Below are positions 10,432 to 19,884 of a stretch of DNA of 64,000 nt, piece by piece. The stretch comes from Nannobrachium achirus (taxonomy: Eukaryota; Chordata; Actinopteri; Myctophiformes; Myctophidae). Both the position numbers and the translations under genes were made by a program. The stretch covers positions 62,972,109 through 63,036,108 of the forward strand of contig OY997652.1 of the NCBI GenBank assembly GCA_963921795.1, read 5' to 3'. The notes beneath the pieces were generated by a model that was not told the DNA's origin, did not search any database, and was given only the letters and a program-made list of their open reading frames with translations. Within the stretch, counting starts at the first letter, position 1. The number at the start of each line of letters is the position of its first letter.

Positions 10432-10923
10432 TCGTGTGTGTGTGTCGTGTGTGTGTCGCGCGCGCCTCCACTCTCCAGCCAGAGCGAGAGCCAGGTGACA
10501 ATGTATCCGCTCTGCGATGCCCAATACACACGGTCACACAAGCATTTGGAAGTCGGTGTGTCTCCCTCCCAAACGACCGCTGTTTCCTTGGATTCACAGC
10601 CGAGAATATGCACTTGAAGCCGGGCTGAATGAATGAGAAGATACCGCTGAGTACCGAAATTAAGTCCGGAGGTCACAACATTTCGTCAGCACCGTAGAGC
10701 CGAATTGACGATTTTTCCACGAGAAATCACCCAGGGATTCACTGGAAAGTTGTTTTGCGGAACGGTCCAGTTGGGTCTGACTGCAACTGCTTCATCTGAA
10801 ATTAATTCATAGGAGTCAATTACTGTAGTCATGCACTATTGTATTGATGTACAGTCACACATACACTCGACTCTTTAACAGTCATTACAGAATAAAGGGT
10901 TATTATGTACTTCTCATAATTAC
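9830..10923 (-). other. Long intron of the DUF6589 gene with a possible 14-codon exon
   Basis: Holds a (GT)n microsatellite at about 10355-10465. A segment at 10233-10330 is the reverse complement of about 7470-7555 inside the 7266-7730 insertion, so it is a second, partial copy of that element. A putative 42-bp phase-0 exon lies at 9871-9830 (acceptor gcaatgcag, donor AAAG|gtagaa). A possible exon starts at about 10794 after aatttcag (MKQLQSDPTGPFRKTT), but its donor is unclear. Both small exons are weakly supported. Confidence 0.35.
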
Positions 10924-11095
10924 CTCTTTCTGTATTGTCTCAGTGACAATTCGGTGGAATGCAGTTTTTGCCTTGGGCAACTTAGCTTTTTAGAACTTTC
11001 TTGTACAGTCTTTGCTTCAAATCTTGAACTAATCCTCCAAGCCTTGGAGTTCTTGGTTTTTGGCATTGCACTTCAGGGCCAGATGTACTTGGCAT
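10924..11095 (-). pseudogene. First coding exon of the DUF6589/PHD gene, with one frameshift
   Basis: Starts MPSTSGPEVQCQKPRTPRLG, then a basic helix (DLKQRLYKKVL). The frame hits TAA at about 10982 inside ctAAAAAGCTAAG. Dropping one A continues into KLPKAKTAFHRIVTETIQKE and a clean phase-0 donor (GAG|gtaatt). The extra A is therefore read as a one-base insertion in an A run. The N-terminal start is chosen because it is the first ATG and nothing coding precedes it. Confidence 0.5.
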
Positions 11096-11497
11096 TTTGG
11101 TGACAAAAAGATCAGTGTAGAGACAGGCAGAGGACCGTGGAAGACAAAAACTATTTAGAATATCACTGAAACTCACAAGATGCAAACGCAATGGTTATTG
11201 AGGAGAAAGTGTCTAAGCTCATATGTGGTGTATTTATAGGTGGTGTATGAATTGGGGAAGTAGTCACAGGTGTGTAATGGGAAGGGTGCTGTGATATAAG
11301 GAGCAGACGGGAGACAGGTGGCTAACTGTGATTGTTTGGTGGTCAGAGAGGACAGTCAGGAAGAAACTGGCAGAAAGAGTGTGAAAGAGAAAGATTTAAA
11401 TACAGAGACAGTGACACAAGTATATAGCAAAGGTCATCTGACCTGTGACCCACATCCTACACGTGAAGGACCTGTGGGATTTAATTTAGACACAGGA
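11096..11497. promoter_or_regulatory. Shared divergent promoter region (inferred)
   Basis: About 400 bp separates the start codon of the minus-strand DUF6589/PHD gene (11095) from the start codon of the plus-strand RecQ-like gene (11498). A short plus-strand open frame upstream of 11498 lacks an ATG, so it is taken as 5' leader. No clear TATA box or paired motif was seen, so bidirectional promoter activity is inferred from the head-to-head layout only. Confidence 0.35.
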
Positions 11498-11620
11498 ATG
11501 GATCTCAACAATATTTTGGATGAGGTGTCACCTTTTCTCCTCAAGGAAAAACAAAGGGCCATTAGTAAAGCCTTAGTTGGAGGCCAAAGTGTTTTTGCAG
11601 TGTTGCCTACTGGGTATGGC
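11498..11620 (+). pseudogene. RecQ-like helicase, N-terminal fragment ending at Walker A
   Basis: The frame from the ATG at 11498 reads MDLNNILDEVSPFLLKEKQ, then RAISKALVGGQSVFAV and LPTGYG. F-x-L-K-x-KQ is the pre-motif 0 word and VFAVLPTGYG(KS) is motif I (ATP-binding P-loop) of RecQ-family 3'-5' DNA helicases. The text departs from the family right after GYG, before the invariant Lys-Ser, and runs into AT-rich repeat. No later helicase motif was found on the plus strand down to 15 kb. It is therefore a fragment, probably cut by an insertion. Head-to-head with the DUF6589/PHD gene. Confidence 0.65.
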
Positions 11621-12044
11621 CACCCGATACACGTGTTATCATTCCATAGAATGGTCTCGTTTTCAAAATTGTCATACCTTAGACATCGGCCAGTAGCCAG
11701 CTACTGGACTACCAGGAGTCTCCAGTAGACCCTTATCACCCACTGATTTGGCTGATACAATGTTAACATATGTGGGCATTGTGCGGTCACGTGACCATGC
11801 CAAAAAGGGCCGACGTCATTCTTTTTTATTCAGATTTATTATACTTTATTATACTTTTAAGGACGTTACGGCACTTAAAATATTTTATCACTTCCAGACA
11901 GAAATGGACATATTATATTTGAAGTGCATGGACTTTGCATGCACACAACGTTTTTACGTCATTATTTTATTATGATTTATTATACTTTTAAAGACGTTTC
12001 GGACATCTTATACGTTGTTGTATAGGCTATACATTATTTTTTGC
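11621..12044. other. AT-rich repeat-derived sequence
   Basis: Directly follows the helicase fragment. Contains two similar words (ttattatactttTaaggacgtt at about 11840 and ttattatacttttaaagacgtt at about 11980). This suggests a small internal duplication or a degenerate element. No gene. Confidence 0.4.
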
Positions 12045-12250
12045 GACCGAAGGTCGCATATACTCTGAAGAACCGTGTCGCTTGAGTGTCCTTCCTTCCC
12101 TCCTTCCTTCCTTCCGTAACCTCGTGACCGTCCTTCCGTATCCTCTGTGATGTCAGTGTGATGTCAGCGAGTTGTGACATCACCTCCTGTACAGGGCGGC
12201 TACACGAAATGTGGATCACACTATATATGGAGATAGTCCAGATTTATCCG
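12045..12250. repeat. Dispersed element with gcgaccgaaggtcgc end and (CCTT)n tract
   Basis: Contains tttttgcgaccgaaggtcgc, a CCTT-rich run (12090-12115), gatgtcagcgagttgtgacatcac and acactatatatggagatagtcc. The same ordered words occur in inverse orientation at 34840-35095. That makes two copies of one family in the window. Confidence 0.7.
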
Positions 12251-12569
12251 TCATTCTAACTTATCCAAGCCAAAGGTAAGCCCTTATGTATGCATATATT
12301 TAAAATGAACGTTATACACCACGAAAATGATAGAACCATGCCATGGTGTTATTGTTAATCTTCTGTAGTCGTAACTGCAAAACTAAGCTCACAAACTACG
12401 CCAAAACAATGCTTCGCACAGCAATGCCTTGTGAGCTTAATGTTAAAATGGGCAATTTTCTGCCTTCACATCTGGCATGTCACATGTGCAATGTTTTATT
12501 TTTATACATAAGCTTCTTGGACGTACTTTTAGACCACGGTCCACTTAGCCTGCATCAAGGTTGCTGCTA

Positions 12570-13830
12570 CTAATACGATAACAGGAAAAGTCGACCCAAA
12601 CGTGTTTCCCAACGGGTCTGTGGCCTTAAGCTAGATGCAGAATAGACTAATCAAATCTTTGCTTCTGGGGGTCCCTGGAACAAAATATTGTGCGATGGGG
12701 GTCCGTGGCCAAATACATATCATGCTGGAGGTCCTTGACATGGCCAAGTTTGAGAAAAAATGATAGCAACATAAGTTTATTTTCAGAAAACTGTTAGGAT
12801 TTAGAAGATATTTGTAGAATGTGCTTATCAGTGGTTAAGGACCCCCATAATGTGTTTTTGGCCGCGGACCCCATCTCGAAATATTTTGCTCCACGGATGG
12901 ACCCCTATCGCAAAATATTTTGTTCCAGGGACCCCCAGAAGCAACTTTTTCTATTTTAAAACCTTTTTTTGGGGTCCCACTGGCACCTTCTATCCTCACA
13001 AAGTCCTATTTCTGACCATTGTGTCTTTCTCTGGTTTTGGGAAGACAGAGATGAAAAGCTTTCAAAAGAGTCAAAAAAAAACTTTTTTCAAAAAGTTTTT
13101 TTTTCAAAAAAAATTTTTTCAAAACATTTTTTTTTTCCAATTTTTTTTTTTTTCAAAAAACTTTTTTTTTCAAAAAACTTTTTTTCAAAAACTTTTTCTT
13201 TTTCAAAAAACTTTTCTTTTTTTTCTCAAACATTTTTTTTTTTTTTACTTTTTTTTTATACATAAATACAATGCAGGTGGGGTTGATTGTCTAATGTAGA
13301 TTAACTTTCTGTAATGTCTGGTCTAGCAACGGTCGCCCTGTGTCATTTGACAGTAGGCCTATAACATACAACATAGGCCTACAGTAGGCTATAATCAGAG
13401 CTGCAACATTATCCTATTTTTGTATTGGCCCAATATTAACATTATTTGTTGTCAACGTGGGGTCCGGGGAGGAGGGGAGGGGGGAGGGGTGGAAAAACCC
13501 CACTAGATGCGCCCCTGAGCAAACAGAGGCCGTTTTGGTATTGCAGCTGGAGAGCCTCATTATAGTAGAGCTAGAACAAACAAAAAGAATGGTCAGAGTG
13601 TTTGTTGAGGGTTAAATCTCAGACTTTAAAGCTGGTTTCCATTGAGATTACATTGAATTACCAAGCAAAACGTTCAACTATATATCTGTAGTGTGAATGA
13701 GGCATAAGACAGGATGTAACCCTCAATTTTGAGCATATATTTATACAAAAGATATAGTTTTAAAAGCATGGTGTAGGCCCTTTAAGGCCACAGACCCGTT
13801 GGGAAACAAGTTTGGGTCGACTTTCTTTTA
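12570..13830. mobile_element. Nested DNA-transposon remnants inside an inverted repeat
   Basis: The words aaagtcgacccaaac and aacgggtctgtggcc at 12578-12621 reappear inverted at 13786-13825, about 1.2 kb apart. Between them are hAT-type words (gggggtccctggaac, 12667; gggacccccagaagc, 12928) and a low-complexity tract of (ttttttcaaaaaac)n at 13074-13255. A single arm of the foldback family at 62983-63177 lies at 13625-13708. A TTAA-type end follows: catggtgtaggccct then TTAA at 13782. Exact nesting cannot be resolved by eye. No gene. Confidence 0.5.
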
Positions 13831-15260
13831 CGTCGATCTTTCATGTATTCACTACTACCACCTTTTCAGGCCGCGACCCACAAAATAATCCGATTTTAAC
13901 TGGAGAGCCCCATCCAGACGAGCATTAAGAGTTGAGGCATTACATTTTGTAGCCCTGAAACATGACGGTCGTAGGATTGCATTCATTCACCTCATTAAAA
14001 CTCTGAACTCTGACTGGGGAGGGAGTCTGGGAGATAGATGGAATATTATCTGAGTTTAATAATCGTTATAACAATGTCCTGCCAATCCAAATATGTCAGG
14101 ATCTTGATGGGGTGTCATTACAATTAATGTTGACATGGCATACTGACTATCTAGAAAATAAAAACATGACACTTCATTGACCCCTGCTATATACACTTAT
14201 GTTGGTTACCTTATGTTGGTTTATTTACTGTTGAGTGAGAAAACGGTGTTGCACATCAAGTTAATCATCTGGAGACCCCCTCCCCCAAATAATTTGGGGT
14301 CCCAATCCACAGTTTGAGAACCACTGATCTAAAGGACGGCTACACCAACCTCAACAGGCTCAATGGCACGAGTTCAAGCCAAGGTCTGCCCTTTGGAAAT
14401 AATAATGGCAGTCCTACAAGCTCATAACACTATGAAAAATGTCAGTGAGGCAACTTTTTAAAAATATATTGTACATTTAACCATCATTTAGAATAGACCA
14501 TCAATACTTATTAGGAAACACGTAATTTGAGTTGTGAGCTTGTAGATCTGGCATTTTTGGCAAATGTCCCAACTAGAATAGGGACGCTAGGGTTCAAGTG
14601 AAAGAAATAAAAGTAATAATTGCTGTCCTGTATGAAGCTTGAGGATCTTTTGACTAACCCTTTTCAACCTTATTCATATCAAGGTCCATTATTTATTGGA
14701 GCATTTGAGCCATTTAGCTTCTCAGACAAAAACTAAAAGGACATTTTGTTGGCGTTGGAAAATATTTTTAATTCCATGCTGTATTGATGTTGGAACATTC
14801 TAAAATAGTGTAGACTTCTTCTGATGTTTAACAATAATTCTACTCTTCTGAGTGTAAAAAATAAACCGTTTGGTTTTACACTTTCAAGAGTAGACAATTG
14901 TCCATCTTTCGCTGGGGACCACCTGGAATCCCTTCAAGGACCACTGGTGGTCCCCGGAACACTGGTTGAAAACCACCAGTATACTACATAGTACAAAATA
15001 GGCTTCATTCAGTCGGCTTGAAGTTCTTATCGTGATAATGTCATGATGATCTGTAACTTTGCTGTGCATAGTGACAGTCAAATTAGTTCCCACTGTGTTC
15101 CAATGTGTCAGTAGAAAAAACAATGTCTCAGTATTTGGTCAGTATTATTTAAGAACGCTATACATATTGGCCTCTGATTTTGCACTCTGAATTAATGCAT
15201 TTGTTTGTAGTAATAAGTGATGGGATTTGTTATTTATTTCTTGTTAAAATAGGTGAACAT
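13831..15260. other. hAT transposon debris, no gene
   Basis: Right-end words of hAT elements are visible at about 14304-14320 (agtttgagaaccactg) and 14918-14965 (accactggtggtccccgg...ttgaaaaccacc). I could not find matching left ends with 8-bp duplications nearby. No coding exon recognised. Confidence 0.45.
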
Positions 15261-15360
15261 GGTCAGATTTCAGATCGCCAGACCGTTCATAAAAGTGCAA
15301 CAGATTCCAATCAGAGGAAGAAGGTCAAGGACATACAGGAGCTACACAAGAACAGGCCAT

Positions 15361-16060
15361 GAAGCTACCAGACACTCCCAGAAGCTACCAGATGACGATA
15401 CACCCAGACCATGAAGCTACCAGAGGCTACTACACCCAGACCATGAAGCTACCAGAGGCAGATACACCCAGACCATGAAGCTACCAGACACTCCCAGAAG
15501 CTACCAGAGGCAGATACACCCAGACCATGAAGCTAAGCTACCAGAGGCAGATACAACCAGACCATGAAGCTACCAGACACTCCCAGAAGCTACCAGAGGC
15601 AGATACACCCAGACCATGAAGCTACCAGAGGCAGATACACCCAGACCATGAAGCTACCAGAGGCAGATACACCCAGACCATGAAGCTACCAGACACTCCC
15701 AGAAGCTACCAGAGGCAGATACACCCAGACCATGAAGCTACCAGAGGCAGATACACCCAGACCATGAAGCTAAGCTACCAGAGGCAGATACAACCAGACC
15801 ATGAAGCTACCAGACACTCCCAGAAGCTACCAGAGGCAGATACACCCAGACCATGAAGCTACCAGAGGCAGATACAACCAGACCATGAAGCTACCAGAGG
15901 CAGATACAACCAGACCATGAAGCTACCAGAGGCAGATACAACCAGACCATGAAGCTACCAGACACTCCCAGAAGCTACCAGAGGCAGACACAACCAGCTT
16001 CTTCTCACCAACAGAAGCTACCAGATGCAGACACAACCAGCTTCTTCTCACCAACAAAAA
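15361..16060 (+). repeat. 32-bp minisatellite (agaggcagatacacccagaccatgaagctacc family)
   Basis: About 20 irregular units built from AGAGGCAGATACACCCAG, ACCATGAAGCTACC and a variant spacer gacactcccagaagctacc. Some units have acaaccag for acacccag. It ends in a partly repeated word (cttcttctcaccaacaga). The unit is not a multiple of three, so it cannot be translated through. It sits just upstream of, and probably expands, the first coding segment of the KDZ transposase. Confidence 0.85.
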
Positions 16061-16543
16061 ATGCGAGTGACAGCAGCCAATGCTCAGCCAACACAAGTCA
16101 TAAAGAGAGCATTGCTACTGTGGAGGCATGGCAACGTGTGCGGAAAATACTCCACACATGTGCAATACTGCACATGGTTGTTTACACTCTGGCCAACTGT
16201 AGGAGTCAGTAGTGATAAGGGACTACTTGGTGAATTATTGAATTGACATACAGTAACTAACTGTATGAGACATACTTTTGTGTAAATGTTACCAAAGATA
16301 AAATGAGAAGGGCCTTGTTTTGCCCTCAGTCCTATCATCATGATATCTTTATCGGGTATTTTTATTTATTTTGAAAAACGTTTTAAATTTGTGAAAATAA
16401 GACGATCTACAAGCCAAAATGTGTCACTGTAGACTGACTATTGTTGCCTATGTTTCTCAAAATGAATATAAATGTAGTAACATGAGGCATACGACTTGTC
16501 TTCTGTGACTATAAATATTATTCTTACTTGTCATTTACTACAG

Positions 16544-16671
16544 TATGTCATTAAGGCTGGAGAATTCCAACCAAAGATTCTGGATGACTTCAGTTGGATG
16601 TGGTCTAGGAAGGATGGCCACCAATGCCAAAGTACATATGACCGTTTACTTAGCGTTTTTTGACTCTCAAG
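16544..16671 (+). pseudogene. KDZ transposase exon (AGEFQPKILDDFSWMW)
   Basis: Acceptor tactacag; reads VIKAGEFQPKILDDFSWM, WSRKDGHQCQSTYDRLLS, then meets TGA after a run of six T. One T fewer leads to FDSQ and the donor CAAG|gtgtgt in phase 1, which is the phase the next exon needs. The G-x-F-P-x-x-P/S-F-S-W pattern followed by Q-S-T-Y-D matches the region that precedes the Cys cluster in KDZ proteins. Confidence 0.55.
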
Positions 16672-17470
16672 GTGTGTATATATGTCATAAAGTAGTCATA
16701 TCCCCCCTGGATAAGGAGGACAATAATGAAAAACTGATATGTAGGCAACAACAACACATCACACCTGTTCTTCTGTTTGTCATATTCTAGGAAGATGTCA
16801 TGACGTCACGATCCAGTTCTGTGCGTGCGAAACAGAAGTTGCGACGCTCATCCGTTTCAGCCTTTGGCCGGCAACCCCAAAGAGGCCCCAAAGTGCCATT
16901 TCACTGAAGCTGATGGACATGATCACCTAGCCTGATACTTCAGTCCGCACATCACCACCCCCTGCTGGTGGGTGGTTTGTAGTGTGGACTGAAGCTGCAC
17001 ATATTTTAATCTATTTCGAACGCGCCCGAGGAGCGGGCGAATTGAATGGGCCAATCAGGGTTGTATGCTTGGGGCACGTGGTTTGGCTGCTCCCGTCCCA
17101 GCCCCCTCCAAACAGAGCTCTTCTGCCCACGTCAGAGCAGTGTAGGCCCACGTGAGATTCACTAGTGGACTCTGATTGGTGTCCTCTGCCCACGTGAGAG
17201 TCTAGTGGACTCTGATTGGTCCGTGAAAACTGTCATGGCGGAGTCAAACTCAACTCGAATTATTTTAATAAACTATATAATAGTGCCGTTTCATTACGTT
17301 TTAATACCATTTTGCACTAACGTAAACATGCAGTCATATAATATGTTATGAGAAATAACGTAACGTCGGAGGCTCTAAGCGTGTGTGTGTGTGTATGTGT
17401 GTGTGTGTGTGTGTGGGTGACGTCAATAGGCTTTACCCCGCCCCCGGCGAAGTAGAATCTCCGTCCCCAG
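16672..17470. other. KDZ intron with a 57-bp hairpin and short repeats
   Basis: Holds an imperfect palindrome at 16938-16994 (cttcagtcc...accaccccctgctggtgggtggt...ggactgaag). A word of about 40 bp is repeated at about 17145-17220 (cccacgtgagag..agtggactctgattggt). A short GT-rich tract lies at about 17380-17415. No gene recognised. Confidence 0.5.
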
Positions 17471-17614
17471 TTTCAGACTCAAATCCCAAAACGAAGTGTG
17501 TGATTGAGACGGACGCTAGCAGTCAGGCTAATGATCACCAGGTTGCAACTCGAGTGTGGTGCCTCTCTGAATGCTATATGTGCAGCCATACAGTCTTCGT
17601 CTGTGTCTTCCAAG
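17471..17614 (+). pseudogene. KDZ transposase exon with Cys cluster
   Basis: Acceptor ccccag, donor CCAAG|gtttgc, phase 1 in and out; 144 bp. It encodes SDSNPKTKCVIETDASSQ, then VWCLSECYMC...VC, a Cys-rich stretch of the type that precedes the KDZ catalytic core. Phase agreement on both sides is the main support. Confidence 0.45.
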
Positions 17615-17733
17615 GTTTGCTTGATAGTAGCCTTTATCTATACGATTATTCTTTTACCATCTCAAGTTTCTTATTAGAAAAATACATTTTAATAGTGATA
17701 GCCCTGTTGTGAATATGAATGTTTGCATTATAG

Positions 17734-17810
17734 TGCCAGGACCTCTACCGCCGCCTTGCGAAAGAGTCGTACGAGGAATACAGGGATATGAGATTCCAGT
17801 TTGTCCACAA
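17734..17810 (+). pseudogene. KDZ transposase exon (GYEIPVCPQ)
   Basis: Acceptor gcattatag, donor CACAA|gtatgt; 77 bp, phase 1 in, phase 0 out. The end, GIQGYEIPVCPQ, joins in frame to ENGTLVLAADRLFGL. A Cys-Pro pair just before a D-x-x-F-G-L-x-R-K segment is characteristic of KDZ proteins. Confidence 0.6.
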
Positions 17811-18145
17811 GTATGTTTTGTTAAATTAAGAATGTTTATTGCTGTATTTGGCTTTTATTAATGGCTGCAGAACCCTTGAGCGCTTTAATGTTCTCAGTCA
17901 ACATAACACGTGAAACAGATGAAACTAGAACAAATACAGATAACGGTCTGGATTTTTTCATGACAATTAATTTGAATTTCCTCTATTTGAAATAACTTCT
18001 GTGCTGTTGAGTTATATACTAGACAATGAGATCAAGTTATACAATACCGGTAATTGTTTTATCCAAACATCCCAGGTAGTAATTCATTTGAAATTCATCA
18101 CTAACACATACCTAATTGTCATAATTTAACCCCAATATATTGTAG

Positions 18146-18313
18146 GAAAATGGAACTCTGGTTCTGGCTGCAGACAGGCTGTTTGGTCTTCCACGAAAGA
18201 AGTCATCTGGAAGAAGTTTCGAGGGACCCAAACACTTCAACAGATTATTTTCTCCTCAAGACGATGTTGACAAATTTGTGAGCAAAGAGCAGGAGCAGGA
18301 TACATCTGAGGAG
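18146..18313 (+). pseudogene. KDZ transposase exon (LVLAADRLFGLPRKK)
   Basis: A 168-bp, phase-0 exon (acceptor attgtag, donor GAGGAG|gtagag). It encodes ENGTLVLAADRLFGLPRK, then SFEGPKHFNRLFSPQDDV and a Glu-rich end. Intact, 56 codons. One of the clearest KDZ blocks. Confidence 0.75.
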
Positions 18314-18423
18314 GTAGAGTATGACTTTGATCATTTGCTGCCTCTTTAATGTGATTTATTCTCAATTCAAGTCTATACATGATATTTTGTGATAATAATT
18401 CTTGTACTTTACACACTTTACAG

Positions 18424-18560
18424 GGTTGTGCCAACTTTCAAGCTGGTAGTGCCCTGAGGTCCAAAGTCAAAACCGCCAAATTGGATGAAACTGGGGTGTT
18501 TGGTATCACTTGTAAACATGAACACCCACGGCGGTTTCTGAGTCTTAAGAGAGGAGAGAG
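18424..18560 (+). pseudogene. KDZ transposase exon with first catalytic Asp block
   Basis: Acceptor tttacag, donor GAGAG|gtacag, phase 0 in and 2 out. Encodes GCANFQAGSALRSKVKTA, KLDETGVFGITCKHEHPR, then LSLKRGER. The C-x-x-F-x-A...DETG-x-F-G-x-x-C-x-H-x-H pattern ending in GER is diagnostic of the KDZ domain. The Asp of DETG is a probable catalytic residue (family knowledge). Intact. Confidence 0.8.
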
Positions 18561-18618
18561 GTACAGCAAATCTCCTTGATGTGTCCAAATCAAAGTGCAT
18601 TAAAATATCAACATTCAG

Positions 18619-18751
18619 CTAGCATTTTGATATTTTCTCTTGCCTTTCGAACGCTGTCTTCCTCATAAAAGAGCTGCAAGAAGATCTGGGGAAGAACAAA
18701 AAACTTGTCTTCATGTATGACATTGGATGCAAGTTGAAGCCTCATTTAGAG
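18619..18751 (+). pseudogene. KDZ transposase exon with YDIGCKL block and a TAG
   Basis: The acceptor cattcag at 18618 gives the phase required by the previous exon, but the first full codon is TAG. After it the frame reads HFDIFSCLSNAVFLIKEL, then KKLVFMYDIGCKLKPHLE, to donor GAG|gtaatc. MYDIxC is the second conserved Asp motif of KDZ transposases. The alternative is a different, unseen acceptor that avoids the stop. Confidence 0.65.
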
Positions 18752-18879
18752 GTAATCCGTTCTGCATGTTTGGTTGACCTTTGCTTCGTAATAGCTCAAC
18801 ATGAAACCATCGAAACACAATGACTCTTATAGTGAAAAGCTCTACAGTACATTTAGTGTATGGCTTCAGTAATGCAGTA

Positions 18880-18969
18880 TTCTTTTTTTCACTTCACCCT
18901 GATCTTCTGACAAAAACAACATATGTTGTTCCTGCATTCCATGCGTATGGGCATGGTGTTGTCTGTCAG
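18880..18969 (+). pseudogene. KDZ transposase exon (VPAFHAYGHGVVCQ)
   Basis: An open stretch, LHPDLLTKTTYVVPAFHA then YGHGVVCQ, ends at a clean donor (TGTCAG|gtgatt). The P-x-x-H-x-x-G-H-x-x-x-C-Q motif is a hallmark of the family. The acceptor is not clear: the nearest cag (18877) is one base out of phase, next to a run of seven T. Confidence 0.65.
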
Positions 18970-19063
18970 GTGATTTTGTTTATTTCCATATCAAAGTCTA
19001 TTGCAATTTTTCACAGATAAAATAACTTGAATATTTATTTCTAGCATTGGCTCTGTTTTCCAG

Positions 19064-19244
19064 TTTTCCCACAGCTGTAGAAATGTGGAGGGTGCAGGCT
19101 TAAGCGATGGGGAGCAGTTAGAACGCCTCTGGTCATTCCTTCGGCGCTTTGGGAAAATCACAAAAGAAATGATGCCGTCCCACCGAGTTGACCTGTTAAC
19201 TGATGCCCTGCTGCACTACAGCTCAAAGACCAGAAAGAGCCAGG
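19064..19244 (+). pseudogene. KDZ transposase exon (LSDGEQLERLWS)
   Basis: Acceptor ttttccag, donor CCAGG|gtgatg, phase 0 in and 1 out; 181 bp. Encodes FSHSCRNVEGAGLSDGEQ, LERLWSFLRRFGKITKEM, then HRVDLLTDALLHYSS. G-x-x-DGE-x-x-E-R-x-W-S carries the third acidic residue of the catalytic set. Intact. The next exon is 2.4 kb away because of inserted elements. Confidence 0.8.
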
Positions 19245-19309
19245 GTGATGAAGGATTGTGTATGCATTCACTCTCTCCATCTCCCTCTGGTCTTAGATAC
19301 AGTATGCAC

Positions 19310-19884
19310 CAGGGACGTGCTGGCCATTGGGAAAAGCGGGACAACTCCCGAACGGCCGGTTCATTCCCGGCCGGTCCAGGCCGGCCATTAGGAAAAAAAA
19401 TACAAATAAAATGTCGGCCTTCGTTCCATTTTGGGGGCTGGGCGGCCAACAAAGTAAATCGTCACTGTCGGGCAGAGACATCTCCAAGTTTCAAATTTAT
19501 AATTTTTTTCGCAAAGCAAAGCCCTGCTTCATCATATAAAGCTGTTGCACAAAAGTAGTGAAAACAGCAGATCTACAAACACACAACGCCTCGCGGTGCG
19601 AGGCGTTGTATGCTTGTAGATCGTCTGTTTTCACTAGTTTAAATCATTTTTAAAATGATAAATACAAAACAAACGGTTTTGGACATACAAGGTTTCCACC
19701 CGACAACAACGAAATATAACTCATGTACAGCAATTGGCCCACTGGCTTGTCACTTGTCATGATCTGAAATGGCAAATCTTTGAGTAGCAGCAGCGCTATA
19801 GAGAGAGATCTCTCTCTATAGCGCGCAATGAGGGCCTCTCCAATTCTTTTTCCCGGGCTGAATCAGGGGCCCAGCACGTCCCTG
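19310..19884. mobile_element. hAT non-autonomous element, 575 bp, TSD gtatgcac
   Basis: Termini CAGGGACGTGCTGG and its inverse. The eight bases gtatgcac occur at 19302-19309 and 19885-19892, a perfect 8-bp target duplication as made by hAT transposases. Inside are the outer module (about 19447-19735) and the conserved hairpin at 19556-19636. No transposase gene inside. Inserted in an intron of the KDZ gene, after that gene arrived. Confidence 0.85.

Larger units (their letters stand above)
6245..11095 (-). pseudogene. DUF6589 transposon-type protein gene with PHD fingers (decayed)
   Basis: A chain of minus-strand exons with good splice sites and agreeing phases runs from an ATG at 11095 to about 6245. 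Exons, in transcript order: 11095-10924, perhaps 9871-9830, 9451-9377, 9232-9149, 9061-8900, 8757-8611, 8402-8153, 8075-7938, 7825-7049, 6804-6522, 6414-about 6245. The middle matches my knowledge of the DUF6589 family, found in fish and fungal repeat-associated proteins. Recognised blocks include VNFSQLTGP..DIP, ILDGLHKYVPT, CCGDALTM, the APQEFH block, GTLSQIRDFF, and a C-terminal DHILNYSK..LY..RRDAVREGDGE..FWK block. A PHD region sits between the last two. Defects seen: a TAG nonsense codon, one-base frameshifts in three exons, a 465-bp insertion in an exon and a duplicated exon end. Inference: a mobile-element gene now dead, although some homopolymer shifts could be assembly errors. Confidence 0.7.

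Noticed and set aside
10248-10676. Frames of Val/Cys or Thr/His repeats over GT/CA tracts (also at 22.2, 24.5, 33.5, 40.6 and 55.2 kb)
   Set aside because: Plain dinucleotide microsatellites.
11318-11497. Upstream extension of the RecQ frame
   Set aside because: Open but begins without ATG (GTG at 11318) and shows no family similarity; treated as leader.
13074-13255. Phe/Lys-rich frames
   Set aside because: Low-complexity (ttttttcaaaaaac)n tract.
15361-16060. A CRISPR-like array
   Set aside because: Units are contiguous with no unique spacers and the setting is eukaryotic; it is a minisatellite.
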